51,155 nucleotides of DNA from Candidatus Kuenenia stuttgartensis (GTDB taxonomy: Bacteria; Planctomycetota; Planctomycetia; Planctomycetales; Planctomycetaceae), in NCBI GenBank assembly GCA_945861465.1, contig CAMAVB010000020.1:1-51155 (forward strand), given 5' to 3'. The position numbers and the translations under genes are program-made. Shown piece after piece: positions 33,448 through 42,167 of the stretch. The notes under the pieces are model-generated. The model ran no database searches and had not been told where the DNA came from. It saw only the letters and a list, made by a program, of their open reading frames with translations. The first letter of the stretch is position 1. The number at the start of each line of letters is the position of its first letter.

Positions 33448-34875
33448 ATGCGTCCTGCTCAACCAATTTCCAGACGTCACCTGCTGCATGTGGGTGGCAT
33501 TGGCGCTTTGAGTACGTCGGGGGCCGGATGGCTGAGTTTGCCCGAATTGCTCGCGGCGGATCAGGATCGTGATCAGGATTCGCATCAACCGGCGGCGAAG
33601 TCCTGCATTTTCATCTATCAATATGGCGGACTGAGTCAACTGGATTCATGGGATCCCAAGCCGAACTCGGCGGATGGGATTCGAGGTCCGTACAAACCCA
33701 TCTCCACCCGTACGCCTGGATTTCAAGTCGGCGAGCTGATGCCGCGTCTGGCGGAGATTTCAGATAAGTACTGCGTGATTCGTTCGATGAGTCATGGAGT
33801 GCCGGTACATAACGTCGCGAACGAAATGCTGCTGGCCGGTCGCTCTGATCCGCGCAAAGATTCGCCGTCGTTGGGATCGATTGTCACGAAACTGAGACCC
33901 TCAGAATCCAATATGCCGTCGCACGTCTGGCTGCAGAAATTCGGTGGCGGAGCGGCACCTGCGGACAATGCCTATCTGACCGGTGGGTATCTGGGAGCGG
34001 GCCATGCGCCGTTGTTGCTCGGAGAACGACACGATGACAATCCGGGTACTCCCGGATTTCAGGTGCGGGCGTTTCAGACCGCTGATGATGTCTCGTTGTC
34101 TCGCCTGGAATCTCGCTGGCAGCTGCTGCAACAGATTGACCCGCCCTTGAATACTGCGAACCCGATTGCTGTGCACCCGGCCGCAGCATCGAAAAAATCT
34201 GCGACGCTGCATAGTCTTCAGAAACGAGCCTTTGACCTGCTGCACGGAACGGAAGCGCGACACGCTTTTGATGTCGAACAGGAATCGGCATTGATGCGTG
34301 ACCGATACGGACGACATCCGTTTGGTCAGAATCTGCTGCTGGCTCGCAGGCTGATTGAAGCAGGCGTGCGACTGGTCAATGTCGTGGCCTGGATGGGACT
34401 CGCTCCGAATGATAAGTTTGCCAGCTTGGAAACGTGGGATATGCATGGCAATGCGGGGATCGGTATTTTCGATAACGGCTGGAACGGACTCGGCTGGGCA
34501 CTGCCTCGCGCAGACGCATCTGTGGCAACGTTGCTGGAAGACCTCAGCGATCGCGGTCTGCTGGATTCAACGCTGGTGGTCATGGTCGGTGAATTCGGAC
34601 GCACGCCGAAGATCAGCAATGGAGCCTCAGCGATCGGCCGTGACCACTGGCCTCACTGCTATTCCGCCATGCTTGCCGGAGCCGGCATCCAAGGCGGAAC
34701 TGTGTTCGGGGCTTCCGACGACACGGCAGCCTGGGTAAAAGACCACCCCGTCAGTCCTGAAGATTTCAGTGCCACGCTGCTGCACGCATTGAACATCGAC
34801 CCTGCGACTCGGTTGAGTCCCGACGGCTTCACGCTTCCTGCGAGTACAGGTCAGCCGTTGCGGGAATTATTTTGA
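33448..34875 (+). CDS. DUF1501 protein, second copy, Tat signal
   Basis: A protein of 475 residues. A Tat-type signal (SRRHLLHVGGIGALSTSGAG) is followed by the DUF1501 pattern: SCIFIYQYGGLSQLDSWDPK, YCVIRSMSHGVPVHNVANE, GAPGFQVRAF-like segments, LLLARRLIEAGVRLVNVVAW, ETWDMHGNAGIGIF, LLDSTLVVMVGEFGRTPKIS, GRDHWPHCYSAMLAGAGIQG and FSATLLHALNIDP. This is the larger DUF1501 subfamily, with the HGVPVHNVANE insert, that usually sits beside PSCyt1/PSD1 proteins; here no such partner is present. The ATG at 33448 has GAGG before it and begins the signal; an earlier in-frame start would add 40 residues. Substrate unknown. Confidence 0.88.
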   Translation: MRPAQPISRRHLLHVGGIGALSTSGAGWLSLPELLAADQDRDQDSHQPAAKSCIFIYQYGGLSQLDSWDPKPNSADGIRGPYKPISTRTPGFQVGELMPRLAEISDKYCVIRSMSHGVPVHNVANEMLLAGRSDPRKDSPSLGSIVTKLRPSESNMPSHVWLQKFGGGAAPADNAYLTGGYLGAGHAPLLLGERHDDNPGTPGFQVRAFQTADDVSLSRLESRWQLLQQIDPPLNTANPIAVHPAAASKKSATLHSLQKRAFDLLHGTEARHAFDVEQESALMRDRYGRHPFGQNLLLARRLIEAGVRLVNVVAWMGLAPNDKFASLETWDMHGNAGIGIFDNGWNGLGWALPRADASVATLLEDLSDRGLLDSTLVVMVGEFGRTPKISNGASAIGRDHWPHCYSAMLAGAGIQGGTVFGASDDTAAWVKDHPVSPEDFSATLLHALNIDPATRLSPDGFTLPASTGQPLRELF

Positions 34876-34883
34876 GTTCGCCC

Positions 34884-35021
34884 ATGAAACTGTTTCATAC
34901 CGACCTGTTCGTCCTGCCACTTCCGGACTGTCAAGATTTCCGATGGCGAGATATCGTCTGTTGTGCAGACGTTCTCCCGGCACGCGAAGAAGGCGTTTCC
35001 AGTCCGCAAGATGCAAAGTGA
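34884..35021 (+). other. Possible small gene or gene remnant, 45 codons
   Basis: A frame beginning ATGAAACTGTTTCATACCGA (MKLFHTDLFVLPLPDCQDF) runs 45 codons and ends TGA. The first residues resemble the start of acetoin-utilisation/histone-deacetylase-like proteins (F-x-TD-x-FVLPLP), but the rest does not. A second frame (34963-35208) with an Ala/Glu/Lys-rich stretch overlaps it. It starts 9 bp after the DUF1501 stop. It could be a broken gene; evidence is weak. Confidence 0.2.
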
Positions 35022-35159
35022 CGTCAATCTGGAATTGTCGCCCGGCGCGAACGACGATGAATACTTGTCGGTGAACCACATTTTGTGCAACATCGCACGC
35101 AAGGCTGACAAGGCTGAAAAGGTAGCAGCCTCCACGGCAGAACGCCTTGAGAAGCAGGT

Positions 35160-36977
35160 TCAACGTGCTAAGGAAAATTCAATCCAGCCAAATCGCTCCG
35201 GAGTATGAAAGCTGCCCTTCAGAGGCGGAGAAAATGCGAGAAACGCATGGTCGGAACGATCGTGTCGGAAAAGGTTGATCTTCCATCGCGTGCCTGGCTG
35301 GGGCTTCGTTTCGCTCAGAGCTGCCAGCGGAATCCGAACTTCGACGCGCCAGATTTTTGCAGCTTCATCGATCACGACTGCAGATTCCGCGTGCGCGGTC
35401 CATTCAAAATCTTTCTGCGGCAGGTCGAGTTTCAGGTCCAGCGATTCACCGGAAGGAGCCCATTCAAATTCCGTGTAGCGATTGATTTGATCCGGTTCCG
35501 ATCCGATAAATGCTTCAACCACGTCATAGTCCCAAAGGCCGAGTCGTTCCTGTTGCGAAGGCGGTGACCAGATACCGAGTTCCCGGTACGGGCATTCATA
35601 GCTCAGATACAGAAACGTGTCAGACCACAGCAGTCGCACGGGTGTGCTGAGTTCGGGTCTGGCAATGCTGTCGATTGACTGATACTCAAGCCGCACCGGG
35701 ACAGCTTCCGTCCATTCAGGTTCGTCAAGTTTTCCGTTGGGCACAAAGTCGTGATCGATATGCTTTGCCAAAACTGTCGGTAATGGAATCGATCTGGCAA
35801 ACAGGCGGTGAGCGTTGTCAAAGTAGATTTTGCGACAGGCCTCCGGTGAAAGTCGGATGCTGTTGATGAGCCAGTTTCCCTGGATCGGCGTCATATGTGC
35901 CCAGTCGCGGTCGTCCGTTTCCATCCAGCGCCAGCATTTCATGAAGAACCCAACGCCGTCGTCGTCGGTTGGATTCTCCGAATCGCCACCCGAGCCCAGG
36001 ATCAGTTTGTTGTAGACCATGAAGTCTGTCGCAAACAGAATTCGGTCCTGGTATTTTTCGAACAACTGGCGCACGCGTGCCGAATCATGGCGTCCCAGTT
36101 CCGGAATCCTGGCGGCCATATCAGCGTACATGTTGGGAAAGCGTTCCATTGATTGCCCAACCCAATCCAGATCTTCCGGGTTGTTGGCAAAATGCACGCA
36201 GATAAACGAGGTCTTTGGGTGTCGTTCGATGACCCGATTGAGTGCGTCCAGAAGTTCCATCCGAGGCGGGTGTTTCTCGGGGTCTCCAAACCACCAACTG
36301 CGGTGGTCCTTGAGTTCTGTCCATCGTTCGTTCGAATCATCGTACGGCAGCCAAAACGCCTTCGGATCACCGACGTGAATCGAAACCGGCATTCCCAGTT
36401 CCCCGCAGCGCTGCCAGACGGGATCGAGTTTTTCGTCGTCGATGCGGATAAGTTTGCCGCTGCCGTCCTTCAGAAACAGCCCGAGCCGTTTGAATTCCTT
36501 AAGCCCAGCAGCACCCAGGCGATGCCCCTCATTGATCTGCTCAACCGCACGGTCGCTCCAGTCGGCATCATCCCAGCCGTTGTAGTCCAACAGCATGTGA
36601 TTCATGAATCGACCCGGGTAAAGCGAGTCCGCCATCGACTTTGCTTTTTCAAAATCCGAGGTCTGCCCATCCTTCGCCGTCACAGTGCCCGCGCCAAGAA
36701 TCACGCCGATCCCGACTCCGGATCGATCCAGGATCCCGATGGCTCGCTGAAATCGTTCCGGAGCCGCTTCGATGTGCTGATGCAGATCAATAATCCGGCG
36801 CTCTTTCCGCCAGACATCAAATGACATTGCATCGACCCGCGGATCGCCCAACGCCGCTGCTAGTCCAGCGGTCTGTTGCGCAACGCTTAAGCGTACATTG
36901 CAAAGCAAAGCAGCGGAAAATATCACTACGGCGAAGGCATTGGACGCAGATTGATACGCCAGGCATTGGAATTTCAT
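35160..36977 (-). CDS. Exported amidohydrolase with CBM9-like C-terminal domain
   Basis: A protein of 605 residues. A signal peptide (about 1-33) precedes an Amidohydro_2-type TIM barrel with metal ligands H66-Q-H68 (IIDLHQHIE), a histidine in MPVSIHVGDP, one in FICVHFANNPEDL, and an aspartate in ILFATDFMVY. Residues from about 410 form a beta-sandwich that begins VPNGKLDEPEWTEAVPVRL and continues DTFLYLSYECPYRE and YTEFEWAPSGESLDLKL, the pattern of carbohydrate-binding family 9-like domains. An amide or lactone in a polysaccharide-derived compound is a plausible substrate, unproven. The gene stands alone; both flanks are repeat-rich. Confidence 0.82.
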   Translation of the reverse strand: MKFQCLAYQSASNAFAVVIFSAALLCNVRLSVAQQTAGLAAALGDPRVDAMSFDVWRKERRIIDLHQHIEAAPERFQRAIGILDRSGVGIGVILGAGTVTAKDGQTSDFEKAKSMADSLYPGRFMNHMLLDYNGWDDADWSDRAVEQINEGHRLGAAGLKEFKRLGLFLKDGSGKLIRIDDEKLDPVWQRCGELGMPVSIHVGDPKAFWLPYDDSNERWTELKDHRSWWFGDPEKHPPRMELLDALNRVIERHPKTSFICVHFANNPEDLDWVGQSMERFPNMYADMAARIPELGRHDSARVRQLFEKYQDRILFATDFMVYNKLILGSGGDSENPTDDDGVGFFMKCWRWMETDDRDWAHMTPIQGNWLINSIRLSPEACRKIYFDNAHRLFARSIPLPTVLAKHIDHDFVPNGKLDEPEWTEAVPVRLEYQSIDSIARPELSTPVRLLWSDTFLYLSYECPYRELGIWSPPSQQERLGLWDYDVVEAFIGSEPDQINRYTEFEWAPSGESLDLKLDLPQKDFEWTAHAESAVVIDEAAKIWRVEVRIPLAALSETKPQPGTRWKINLFRHDRSDHAFLAFSPPLKGSFHTPERFGWIEFSLAR

Positions 36978-37065
36978 TTTCGCGGCACCCCTGAAAAGCT
37001 TTAATGATTACAATGTATCCGCAGGACACTCTCGTGACGAGTGTTCACGGCCTACTACGCCGTAT

Positions 37066-37387
37066 GTAGGGTGGGACAAGCGACAACGCCGGCCCACCAT
37101 TCATTGGATTTGGTGGGACAAGCGACAGCGCCGGCCCACCATTCATTGGATTTGGTGGGACAAGCGACAGCGCCGGCCCACCTTGGGCTGCGCCAAAAGA
37201 AGCATTCGGCATGTTCATCTCTGGCCAGGATTTGTTCCATCTGGAACGACCACAACGTGTCCCCTCTCCCCCAATTTCGGGGGAGAAGGAACTTCGCGAA
37301 ACGGTTTTGTTCAAACGTGGAAGAAAACCCGGATAAATCAACCGGCTCAAATACCACGACTTCTGCGCAGCCCAGTCCCACCCTACA
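37066..37387. repeat. Double-hairpin palindrome, GTGGG subfamily, with amplified arm
   Basis: The left arm is present three times in tandem as a 42 bp unit (GGTGGGACAAGCGACAGCGC plus CGGCCCACC and ATTCATTGGATTT). The right end GTCCCACCCTAC lies at 37376-37387 with the flank AAATTCACAAA, so the two ends are now separated by about 190 bp that include a GGGCTGCGC/GCGCAGCCC pair and a CTCCCCCAATTTCGGGGGAG hairpin. Not a CRISPR array: spacing, unit number and unit structure do not fit. The gap 36978-37518 shows no gene. Confidence 0.8.
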
Positions 37388-37518
37388 AATTCACAAATTC
37401 GCGTGGGCATCAAAATTCTGTCGTTTCATAGCCAAAGCGTTGTTCGGAAAGCGACGGACACTGTTATCATGGCAGTCTGGCTGTTTGCACCGATCTGAAA
37501 AACGTGGAAGGCCCGAGA

Positions 37519-38034
37519 ATGCGTCCCGATCCAACTGAATGTGCTTTGTTTTACAGGGGATACATCGACCAGATTCCCGAAACGGATATCTTGGGCGTAT
37601 TGCAGTCGCAACTCAGCGACGTCTGTCAATTCTGGCGAACGATTCCAGAGGAATTGGCGGCGAGCGTCCAGGTGCCTTACACATGGAAGGTACGACAGGT
37701 GCTTGACCATCTGGTCGATGGCGAACGAATCTTTGGCTATCGACTGCATCGAATCGCGCGCGGTGATGCCACGCCACTGCCGGGTTTTGACGAGCAGCAT
37801 TACGCCGTTGCATCAGAAGAACATCCTGCACCCCTGACAGATATCATCCAGACTTTTGAATCGCTTCGCATCGCCAACCTGCTCCTGATCCGGAACCTCG
37901 CGGATGGCGCATGGGACCGCGCCGGGACGACAAATGGATCTCATATCACGGCGCGAGCATTGATTTACATCCTTGCCGGACATGTCCGCCACCACGATGC
38001 CATTTTGCGAAAGCGGCTGGCAAATCCTGAATGA
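37519..38034 (+). CDS. DinB-family protein
   Basis: A protein of 171 residues predicted as a four-helix bundle with the DinB-like metal triad: H in VLDHLVDGERIF and H-x-x-x-H in ILAGHVRHHDAIL. Segments typical of the family are DILGVLQSQLSDVCQFWRTI, YTWKVRQVLDHLVDGERIFG and FDEQHYA. DinB-like enzymes include thiol-dependent transferases and many uncharacterised members. The ATG at 37519 with GGAAGG 7 nt upstream is preferred to an in-frame GTG at 37504. It is isolated between repeats. Confidence 0.8.
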   Translation: MRPDPTECALFYRGYIDQIPETDILGVLQSQLSDVCQFWRTIPEELAASVQVPYTWKVRQVLDHLVDGERIFGYRLHRIARGDATPLPGFDEQHYAVASEEHPAPLTDIIQTFESLRIANLLLIRNLADGAWDRAGTTNGSHITARALIYILAGHVRHHDAILRKRLANPE

Positions 38035-38106
38035 TCATGAAGTCCAGTCGGGCAGACAACACTTTCTTATACTTCACGCGGTCGAGTTTGAGGCAATCGA
38101 ATTCCC

Positions 38107-38224
38107 GTAGCGTGTGACCTGCGGAGCGCCGGCACACCAAGGGCATGACATGGTGTGCCGGCGCTCCGCTTGTCACACCAAGGGCGTGACATGGTGTGCC
38201 GGCGCTCCGCTTGTCACACCCTAC
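38107..38224. repeat. Double-hairpin palindrome, GTGTG subfamily, with duplicated arm
   Basis: GTAGCGTGTGAC on the left and GTCACACCCTAC on the right. The right half (41 bp, AAGGGCATGACATGGTGTGC onward) is repeated in tandem with one base change. Stem CGTGTG/CACACC. Confidence 0.85.
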
Positions 38225-38244
38225 AAAATCAAACCGACCGTGTT

Positions 38245-38281
38245 TCATGGCCATGCGACGGACATGAATGTCCATCCTACA
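38245..38281. repeat. GGACATGAATGTCC hairpin repeat
   Basis: CATGGCCATGCGACGGACAT followed by GAATGTCCATCCTAC. See 7378 and 26113. Confidence 0.6.
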
Positions 38282-38348
38282 TTCGATCAGTCCGCCATCG
38301 CACCCAGAACTTGACTCATCTGCAGCATGATTTGAAAAGTAAGCGTAG

Positions 38349-40262
38349 CTACAGTACGATCATTCCCGGGTAGCTCGGATCCATGATATCGTCCAGTGAA
38401 GAGCTTCGGCCGGCAGAGTGACTTTGCGGTCGGCAGTTGCCGGAGGCGATCGCCAGGTCTTTCACGGTCTTGCCTTGAGCGATTTGTATCGCCTCAGTGA
38501 GTACCTCATCACCATTCAGGATTCCATCGGGATCGTCAACGCCGACATCCGGGATCACGCCATTCCCGGACATCGTGCGACCATTCGGCGAATAGAACCT
38601 AGCCGTCGTCAGTCGAAGATCACCTTGAATGGAACTCAGGGGAAAGTGCGTCTGAACGGTCCCTTTCCCGTACGAACGAGCACCGACAACCAGGCCTCGT
38701 TTGTTTTCCTGAATCGCCGCCGCAAAAATCTCACTGGCGGAAGCGCTGTTACCATCAATCAGAACTACCATTGGGACGCTCCATGTATTGGCGTACGTCG
38801 CTTCCTGAAGCATGTCGTCGGACCTCAATCGACCTTTCGTGGAGACGATGATTCCGCAGGGCACAAATTGATCACTGATGTCCACGCATGTCGTCAGCAG
38901 TCCGCCAGGATTTCCGCGCAGATCAACGATCAGTGATTTCATGCCTGTACTGTGCAGGGTGTTCAGCACCTGTTCGACTTCTGCCGTCGAATTCTGAGAG
39001 AACCGGCTGAGACTGAAATACCCGGTGTCGGTTCCGCTCAGGATCCGGGCATCATTCACGGTCCACACTCGGACGATCCGACGTGTCAGCACGTATTCAC
39101 GCGATTCGCTTCCATCGCGGTCGATGCGCATCTCCATCCGGCTGCCACTGGAGCCCTTGAGAAGATCCATACTGCTGACGATTTTCATTCCGCGAATGTC
39201 CTGGCCATCAATGCTCCGGATGATGTCACCTGGTCTGATGTCGGCCTCTGCTGCCGGCCCGCCGCGCACAGGCTTGACGACGATCAGGCCATCGGCGTGT
39301 TCGCGAACCTCAAGGCCGATCCCTACAATTTCCTCCTGCAGAATGTCACTCGACTGATCGTCTTTCCCGGCTCGAATTCGCAGTCCAGGGTCGGCTGGTT
39401 CGAGCCCCGAGAACTTATCCAGAGTGTCGATGCTGGCACTTGTGAATTCGAAACCCAACACGCCGGGAGTCAACCCGTTCATCGCCGGAGCCTGCATCAT
39501 CGCCGTGTTCAGGATATGGAGAGCCTCCTGAAAATTCTGAACTCGGACGGAATTCGTCAGACGCCCCAGCGAGTTTCGGAATCCATCCAGCTGGAACGAA
39601 TCCGCTGAGAGCCCAAGACCGTCCAGAAATGCCTCATTGTTCAGAGCAATTGTCAGATTACGCACTGCTCGACGCACGCGGACATCGTAGCTGGATGGCT
39701 CAAGTGACCGCTCATCAATTTTCTGAGACACCTCGGAGAAGAGTTGAACTGCCTGACTGCGGCTGATCGCACGGATCGCTCGAACCGTAGCAGGGTTCTG
39801 GTACCGGATCGTAATGACCTCATCGATCGCAGAGCTTTCTTTGTCCTGCTCACTCACCGGAAGAGGAGCCGGGATGAAAGGATCCTGGCCTTTCCAGGGT
39901 AACTCTTCGCGGTCGTCACTTCCGTGCCCCGGCTTTTGTTCATCGGTGCGGTCAGGCCGTTTGGGACGAAACGGATCTGCGATCGTGCGATCCGAAGCTT
40001 TTCCGGAGGGAAATTCCGACAGGCTCGCGGGAAGCCCCGGAAAATCGTCGGTGGCCTGGCCTGTCAGAGGGCGTGACAGACTCAAAAGTCTGCTCTGTGC
40101 TGGCATTTCACCAAAAAAACGTGCGGATCGATAATTGGATTGCACGATACCCGCGCGTCCATTGGTGCCGCCATCAGCCGGCGGCGACTGTCCAAACGCA
40201 GAAGTTGCTGTGATTGCCGTCAGAACAGCCAGCGTCAGCTTGAGTAGATTCGACGTCGTCAT
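38349..40262 (-). CDS. Exported S41-family C-terminal processing protease with PDZ domain
   Basis: A protein of 637 residues. A signal peptide (NLLKLTLAVLTAITATSAFG) is followed by a long variable N-terminal part, then a PDZ domain (about residues 310-380: GIGLEVREHADGLIVVKPV, IRPGDIIRSIDGQDIRGM), and a peptidase domain with LIVDLRGNPGGLLTT, VPMVVLIDGNSASASEIFAA carrying the catalytic serine, GARSYGKGTVQ carrying the lysine, and LTTARFYSPNGRTMSGNGV. It cleaves periplasmic proteins near their C-termini; the substrate is unknown. The ATG at 40262 has AGGAAG 8 nt before it. It converges on the DinB-like gene and is divergent from the PLP-binding gene across a repeat-filled gap. Confidence 0.9.
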   Translation of the reverse strand: MTTSNLLKLTLAVLTAITATSAFGQSPPADGGTNGRAGIVQSNYRSARFFGEMPAQSRLLSLSRPLTGQATDDFPGLPASLSEFPSGKASDRTIADPFRPKRPDRTDEQKPGHGSDDREELPWKGQDPFIPAPLPVSEQDKESSAIDEVITIRYQNPATVRAIRAISRSQAVQLFSEVSQKIDERSLEPSSYDVRVRRAVRNLTIALNNEAFLDGLGLSADSFQLDGFRNSLGRLTNSVRVQNFQEALHILNTAMMQAPAMNGLTPGVLGFEFTSASIDTLDKFSGLEPADPGLRIRAGKDDQSSDILQEEIVGIGLEVREHADGLIVVKPVRGGPAAEADIRPGDIIRSIDGQDIRGMKIVSSMDLLKGSSGSRMEMRIDRDGSESREYVLTRRIVRVWTVNDARILSGTDTGYFSLSRFSQNSTAEVEQVLNTLHSTGMKSLIVDLRGNPGGLLTTCVDISDQFVPCGIIVSTKGRLRSDDMLQEATYANTWSVPMVVLIDGNSASASEIFAAAIQENKRGLVVGARSYGKGTVQTHFPLSSIQGDLRLTTARFYSPNGRTMSGNGVIPDVGVDDPDGILNGDEVLTEAIQIAQGKTVKDLAIASGNCRPQSHSAGRSSSLDDIMDPSYPGMIVL

Positions 40263-40341
40263 CGTACTTACTTCCTGATCCTCTATCGATTCGTCCGCAG
40301 GATAACGGGAAGTCGTTTTTGTGGTCAATGCGGATCCTGAC

Positions 40342-40470
40342 AGTGCCTTGTCAAGGCTTGAAATTGGGGTTGTCTGTCATTCCCGCGCAGGCGGGAATCC
40401 AGATCGCGGCACTGGATTCCCGCCTTCGCGGGAATGACGAACCCGAAAACCAGGAGTTGACAAGGCACTA
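40342..40470. repeat. Nested palindrome around GTCATTCCCGCGCAGGCGGG
   Basis: The inner element (40376-40438) pairs ATTCCCGCGCAGGCGGGAAT with its inverted copy around TCCAGATCGCGGCACTGGA. The outer pair AGTGCCTTGTCAA / TTGACAAGGCACT encloses it. The inner motif resembles a repeat seen in many bacterial genomes (from memory). Confidence 0.75.
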
Positions 40471-40542
40471 GTTCCTCTCTCAGCAGCTGTCGTGATTCTT
40501 TCAGAGGCATTACAATCATCAACGACAGGCAAGCAGCTTTGT

Positions 40543-40670
40543 ATGCACCAGTGCAGAAGTTTTTTAGTTTAACGGCGAGCCGTAGGCGTAGGCGGAAGCA
40601 CGCTGGTTCGCCTACGCCTACGGCTCGCCGTTAAACGATTTGTGCCAACTTACTTATGCACCAGTGCTTA
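40543..40670. repeat. TAAGCACTGGTGCA palindrome (copy 2 of 3)
   Basis: Almost the same as 44324-44453 in inverted orientation: AGTTTAACGGCGAGCCGTAG...CTACGGCTCGCCGTTAAACG with the right flank ATTTGTGCCAACTTACTTAT and CCAGTGCTTA. The gap 40263-40695 shows no gene. Confidence 0.85.
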
Positions 40671-40695
40671 TGTTTCGCGCGGTTGAGGATGGCAA

Positions 40696-41397
40696 ATGAC
40701 GACGCACGATCAACTGACTCAGAATCTGAATGACATTCACGATCAAATGCGCGCCGCGTGTGGTCGTGCGGGGAGGTCGCCGGATGACGTGCGGCTGATT
40801 GCCGTGACCAAGTATGCGGAATGGTCGTGGGTGGAAGCACTGAGTTCGCTGCATCAGACGTTTGGCGAAAATCGTCCGCAGCAACTGGCCGAACGACAGG
40901 TATTACTGCCGGGGGTCGAGTGGCATTTGATCGGACAGCTTCAGCGGAACAAAGTGAAACTCGCGCTGCAGCATGCACGCATGATTCATTCCATCGATTC
41001 ACTGCGACTGCTGGAGCGCGTGGCTCAGGTGGCGACGGAACTGCAGATTCGCCCGAGGGTCCTGCTTGAGGCGAATATGTCTCAGGAAACCGCGAAGTCA
41101 GGTTTCACTGCCGAAGAACTTCGCCGCGACTGGCCGCAGATTGCGGGCTTTTCTGGATCCTGCCAGATCGACGGCTTCATGACGATGGCGGCGGAGTCGG
41201 ACGATCCTGAGAATGCGCGACCGACATTTCGATCCTTACGTATGCTGCGCGACGAATTGCAACAGACCGACGCCAGTCAGAAAGCAGGCCTGGATCTTCG
41301 TCAGTTATCGATGGGTATGAGCGGCGACTTTGTGCCTGCCATTGAAGAAGGTGCAACGATGGTGCGAATCGGTAGCCGGATCTTTGCGGGATTGTGA
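40696..41397 (+). CDS. PLP-binding protein, YggS/PROSC family
   Basis: A protein of 233 residues, the usual length of the family, which has a single alanine-racemase-like TIM barrel and no second domain. The lysine that binds pyridoxal phosphate is K39 (LIAVTKYAEW). Later family segments are GENRPQQLAER, WHLIGQLQRNKVKLAL, IHSIDSLRLLERV, LLEANMSQETAKSGF, LSMGMSGDFVPAIEEGATMV and RIGSRIFAGL. It maintains PLP and amino acid balance in many bacteria; no enzyme activity is established for the family. GAGGA lies before the ATG. The next gene starts one base after its TGA, so they probably share a transcript. Confidence 0.93.
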   Translation: MTTHDQLTQNLNDIHDQMRAACGRAGRSPDDVRLIAVTKYAEWSWVEALSSLHQTFGENRPQQLAERQVLLPGVEWHLIGQLQRNKVKLALQHARMIHSIDSLRLLERVAQVATELQIRPRVLLEANMSQETAKSGFTAEELRRDWPQIAGFSGSCQIDGFMTMAAESDDPENARPTFRSLRMLRDELQQTDASQKAGLDLRQLSMGMSGDFVPAIEEGATMVRIGSRIFAGL

Positions 41398-41398
41398 C

Positions 41399-41917
41399 GT
41401 GGAAAACCCCTACGAAGCTCCAGCAACCCAGCAACAGGCGAAAGAGACGTTGCGATCTCTGTGGAGTCGGCGACTGCAATGTCCGCATTGCCAACAACCG
41501 GGAGTCTCCGTCGGTCGTGCATTTTTGGCACATCCGCATTTCAGAGTCCGCTGCGATCATTGCAGGACGCCGTCTCGCGTAAAGATGTCGGCGACTGCCG
41601 TGAAACGTGAGGTCGCTTTTTATTTTGTCCTTGCTGCTCTCATAATCATCGTCTTCTTCTGGTTGCTGTTTCTTGATCCGTTTAATGAAATGCATGGATT
41701 TCTCGAACGATTCCTTCCTGGTTTTCGCGGAGCCAATTTTTCGATCTTTGGGAAAGACGGACAGCTGTGCATTGTGGCCGCAGTCATCTTACTCATTGCG
41801 ATCCCACCATTTCCGGTTTGGCTGGTGATTTACATGCGTAGAAACCTCGAACACCATGCCTTTCATTCGCATCTGATTCCTGTTCGTTCGCAGCGGTCAC
41901 CCGGGAACAACGAATGA
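41399..41917 (+). CDS. Zinc-ribbon membrane protein with NPYxxP start
   Basis: A protein of 172 residues starting at a GTG one base after the YggS gene stop. The longer frame would overlap that gene by 68 bases and lose the VENPYEAPATQQ start, a typical N-terminal motif of small planctomycete membrane proteins. A zinc ribbon (CPHC ... CDHC, about 25-55) is followed by two membrane helices (FYFVLAALIIIVFFWLLFL and IVAAVILLIAIPPFPVWLVI). Function unknown. Probably transcribed with the YggS gene. Confidence 0.75.
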   Translation: MENPYEAPATQQQAKETLRSLWSRRLQCPHCQQPGVSVGRAFLAHPHFRVRCDHCRTPSRVKMSATAVKREVAFYFVLAALIIIVFFWLLFLDPFNEMHGFLERFLPGFRGANFSIFGKDGQLCIVAAVILLIAIPPFPVWLVIYMRRNLEHHAFHSHLIPVRSQRSPGNNE

Positions 41918-42004
41918 GGGGTAGACTGAAAACTGATTCACCATTCAGCATAGACCTTGTGCTCTTCCGATGAATCTGGTGCTATGTCAAGTGTCGGTTT
42001 TGGG

Positions 42005-42083
42005 GTAGGCCGGACCAAGCGCAGCGCCGTTCCGGCAGGTGTCTGGCGATTGCCGGAACGGCGCTGCGCTTGGTCCGGCCTAC
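42005..42083. repeat. Double-hairpin palindrome, CCGGA stem subfamily
   Basis: GTAGGCCGGACC at the left and GGTCCGGCCTAC at the right; each arm folds as GCCGGA, loop CCAAGCGCAGCGCCGT, TCCGGC. The loop core AAGCGCAGCGCCG is shared with the GTGGG and GTGTG subfamilies. It follows the zinc-ribbon gene by 88 bp. Confidence 0.85.
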
Positions 42084-42167
42084 AGAGCCGACTCGCATTC
42101 CTGTCGCGAGATCTACGCGGAACCATGATTTGTCCCCGACGCACTTGTCGCCTATCCTTCACTCATC

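Noticed and set aside
37066-37190. Possible CRISPR array (three regular 42 bp units)
   Set aside because: The units abut with no unique spacers, and the unit is the arm of a palindromic element with other copies in the window; no cas gene is present.
37193-37375. Coding region between the two separated arms of the 37066 element
   Set aside because: Short frames exist, but they consist of parts of the palindrome and a CTCCCCC hairpin; no protein-like composition.
40376-40438. Rho-independent terminator at the nested palindrome
   Set aside because: The stem is long and perfect but has no T-run on either side; it is better treated as a dispersed repeat that may still affect RNA ends.
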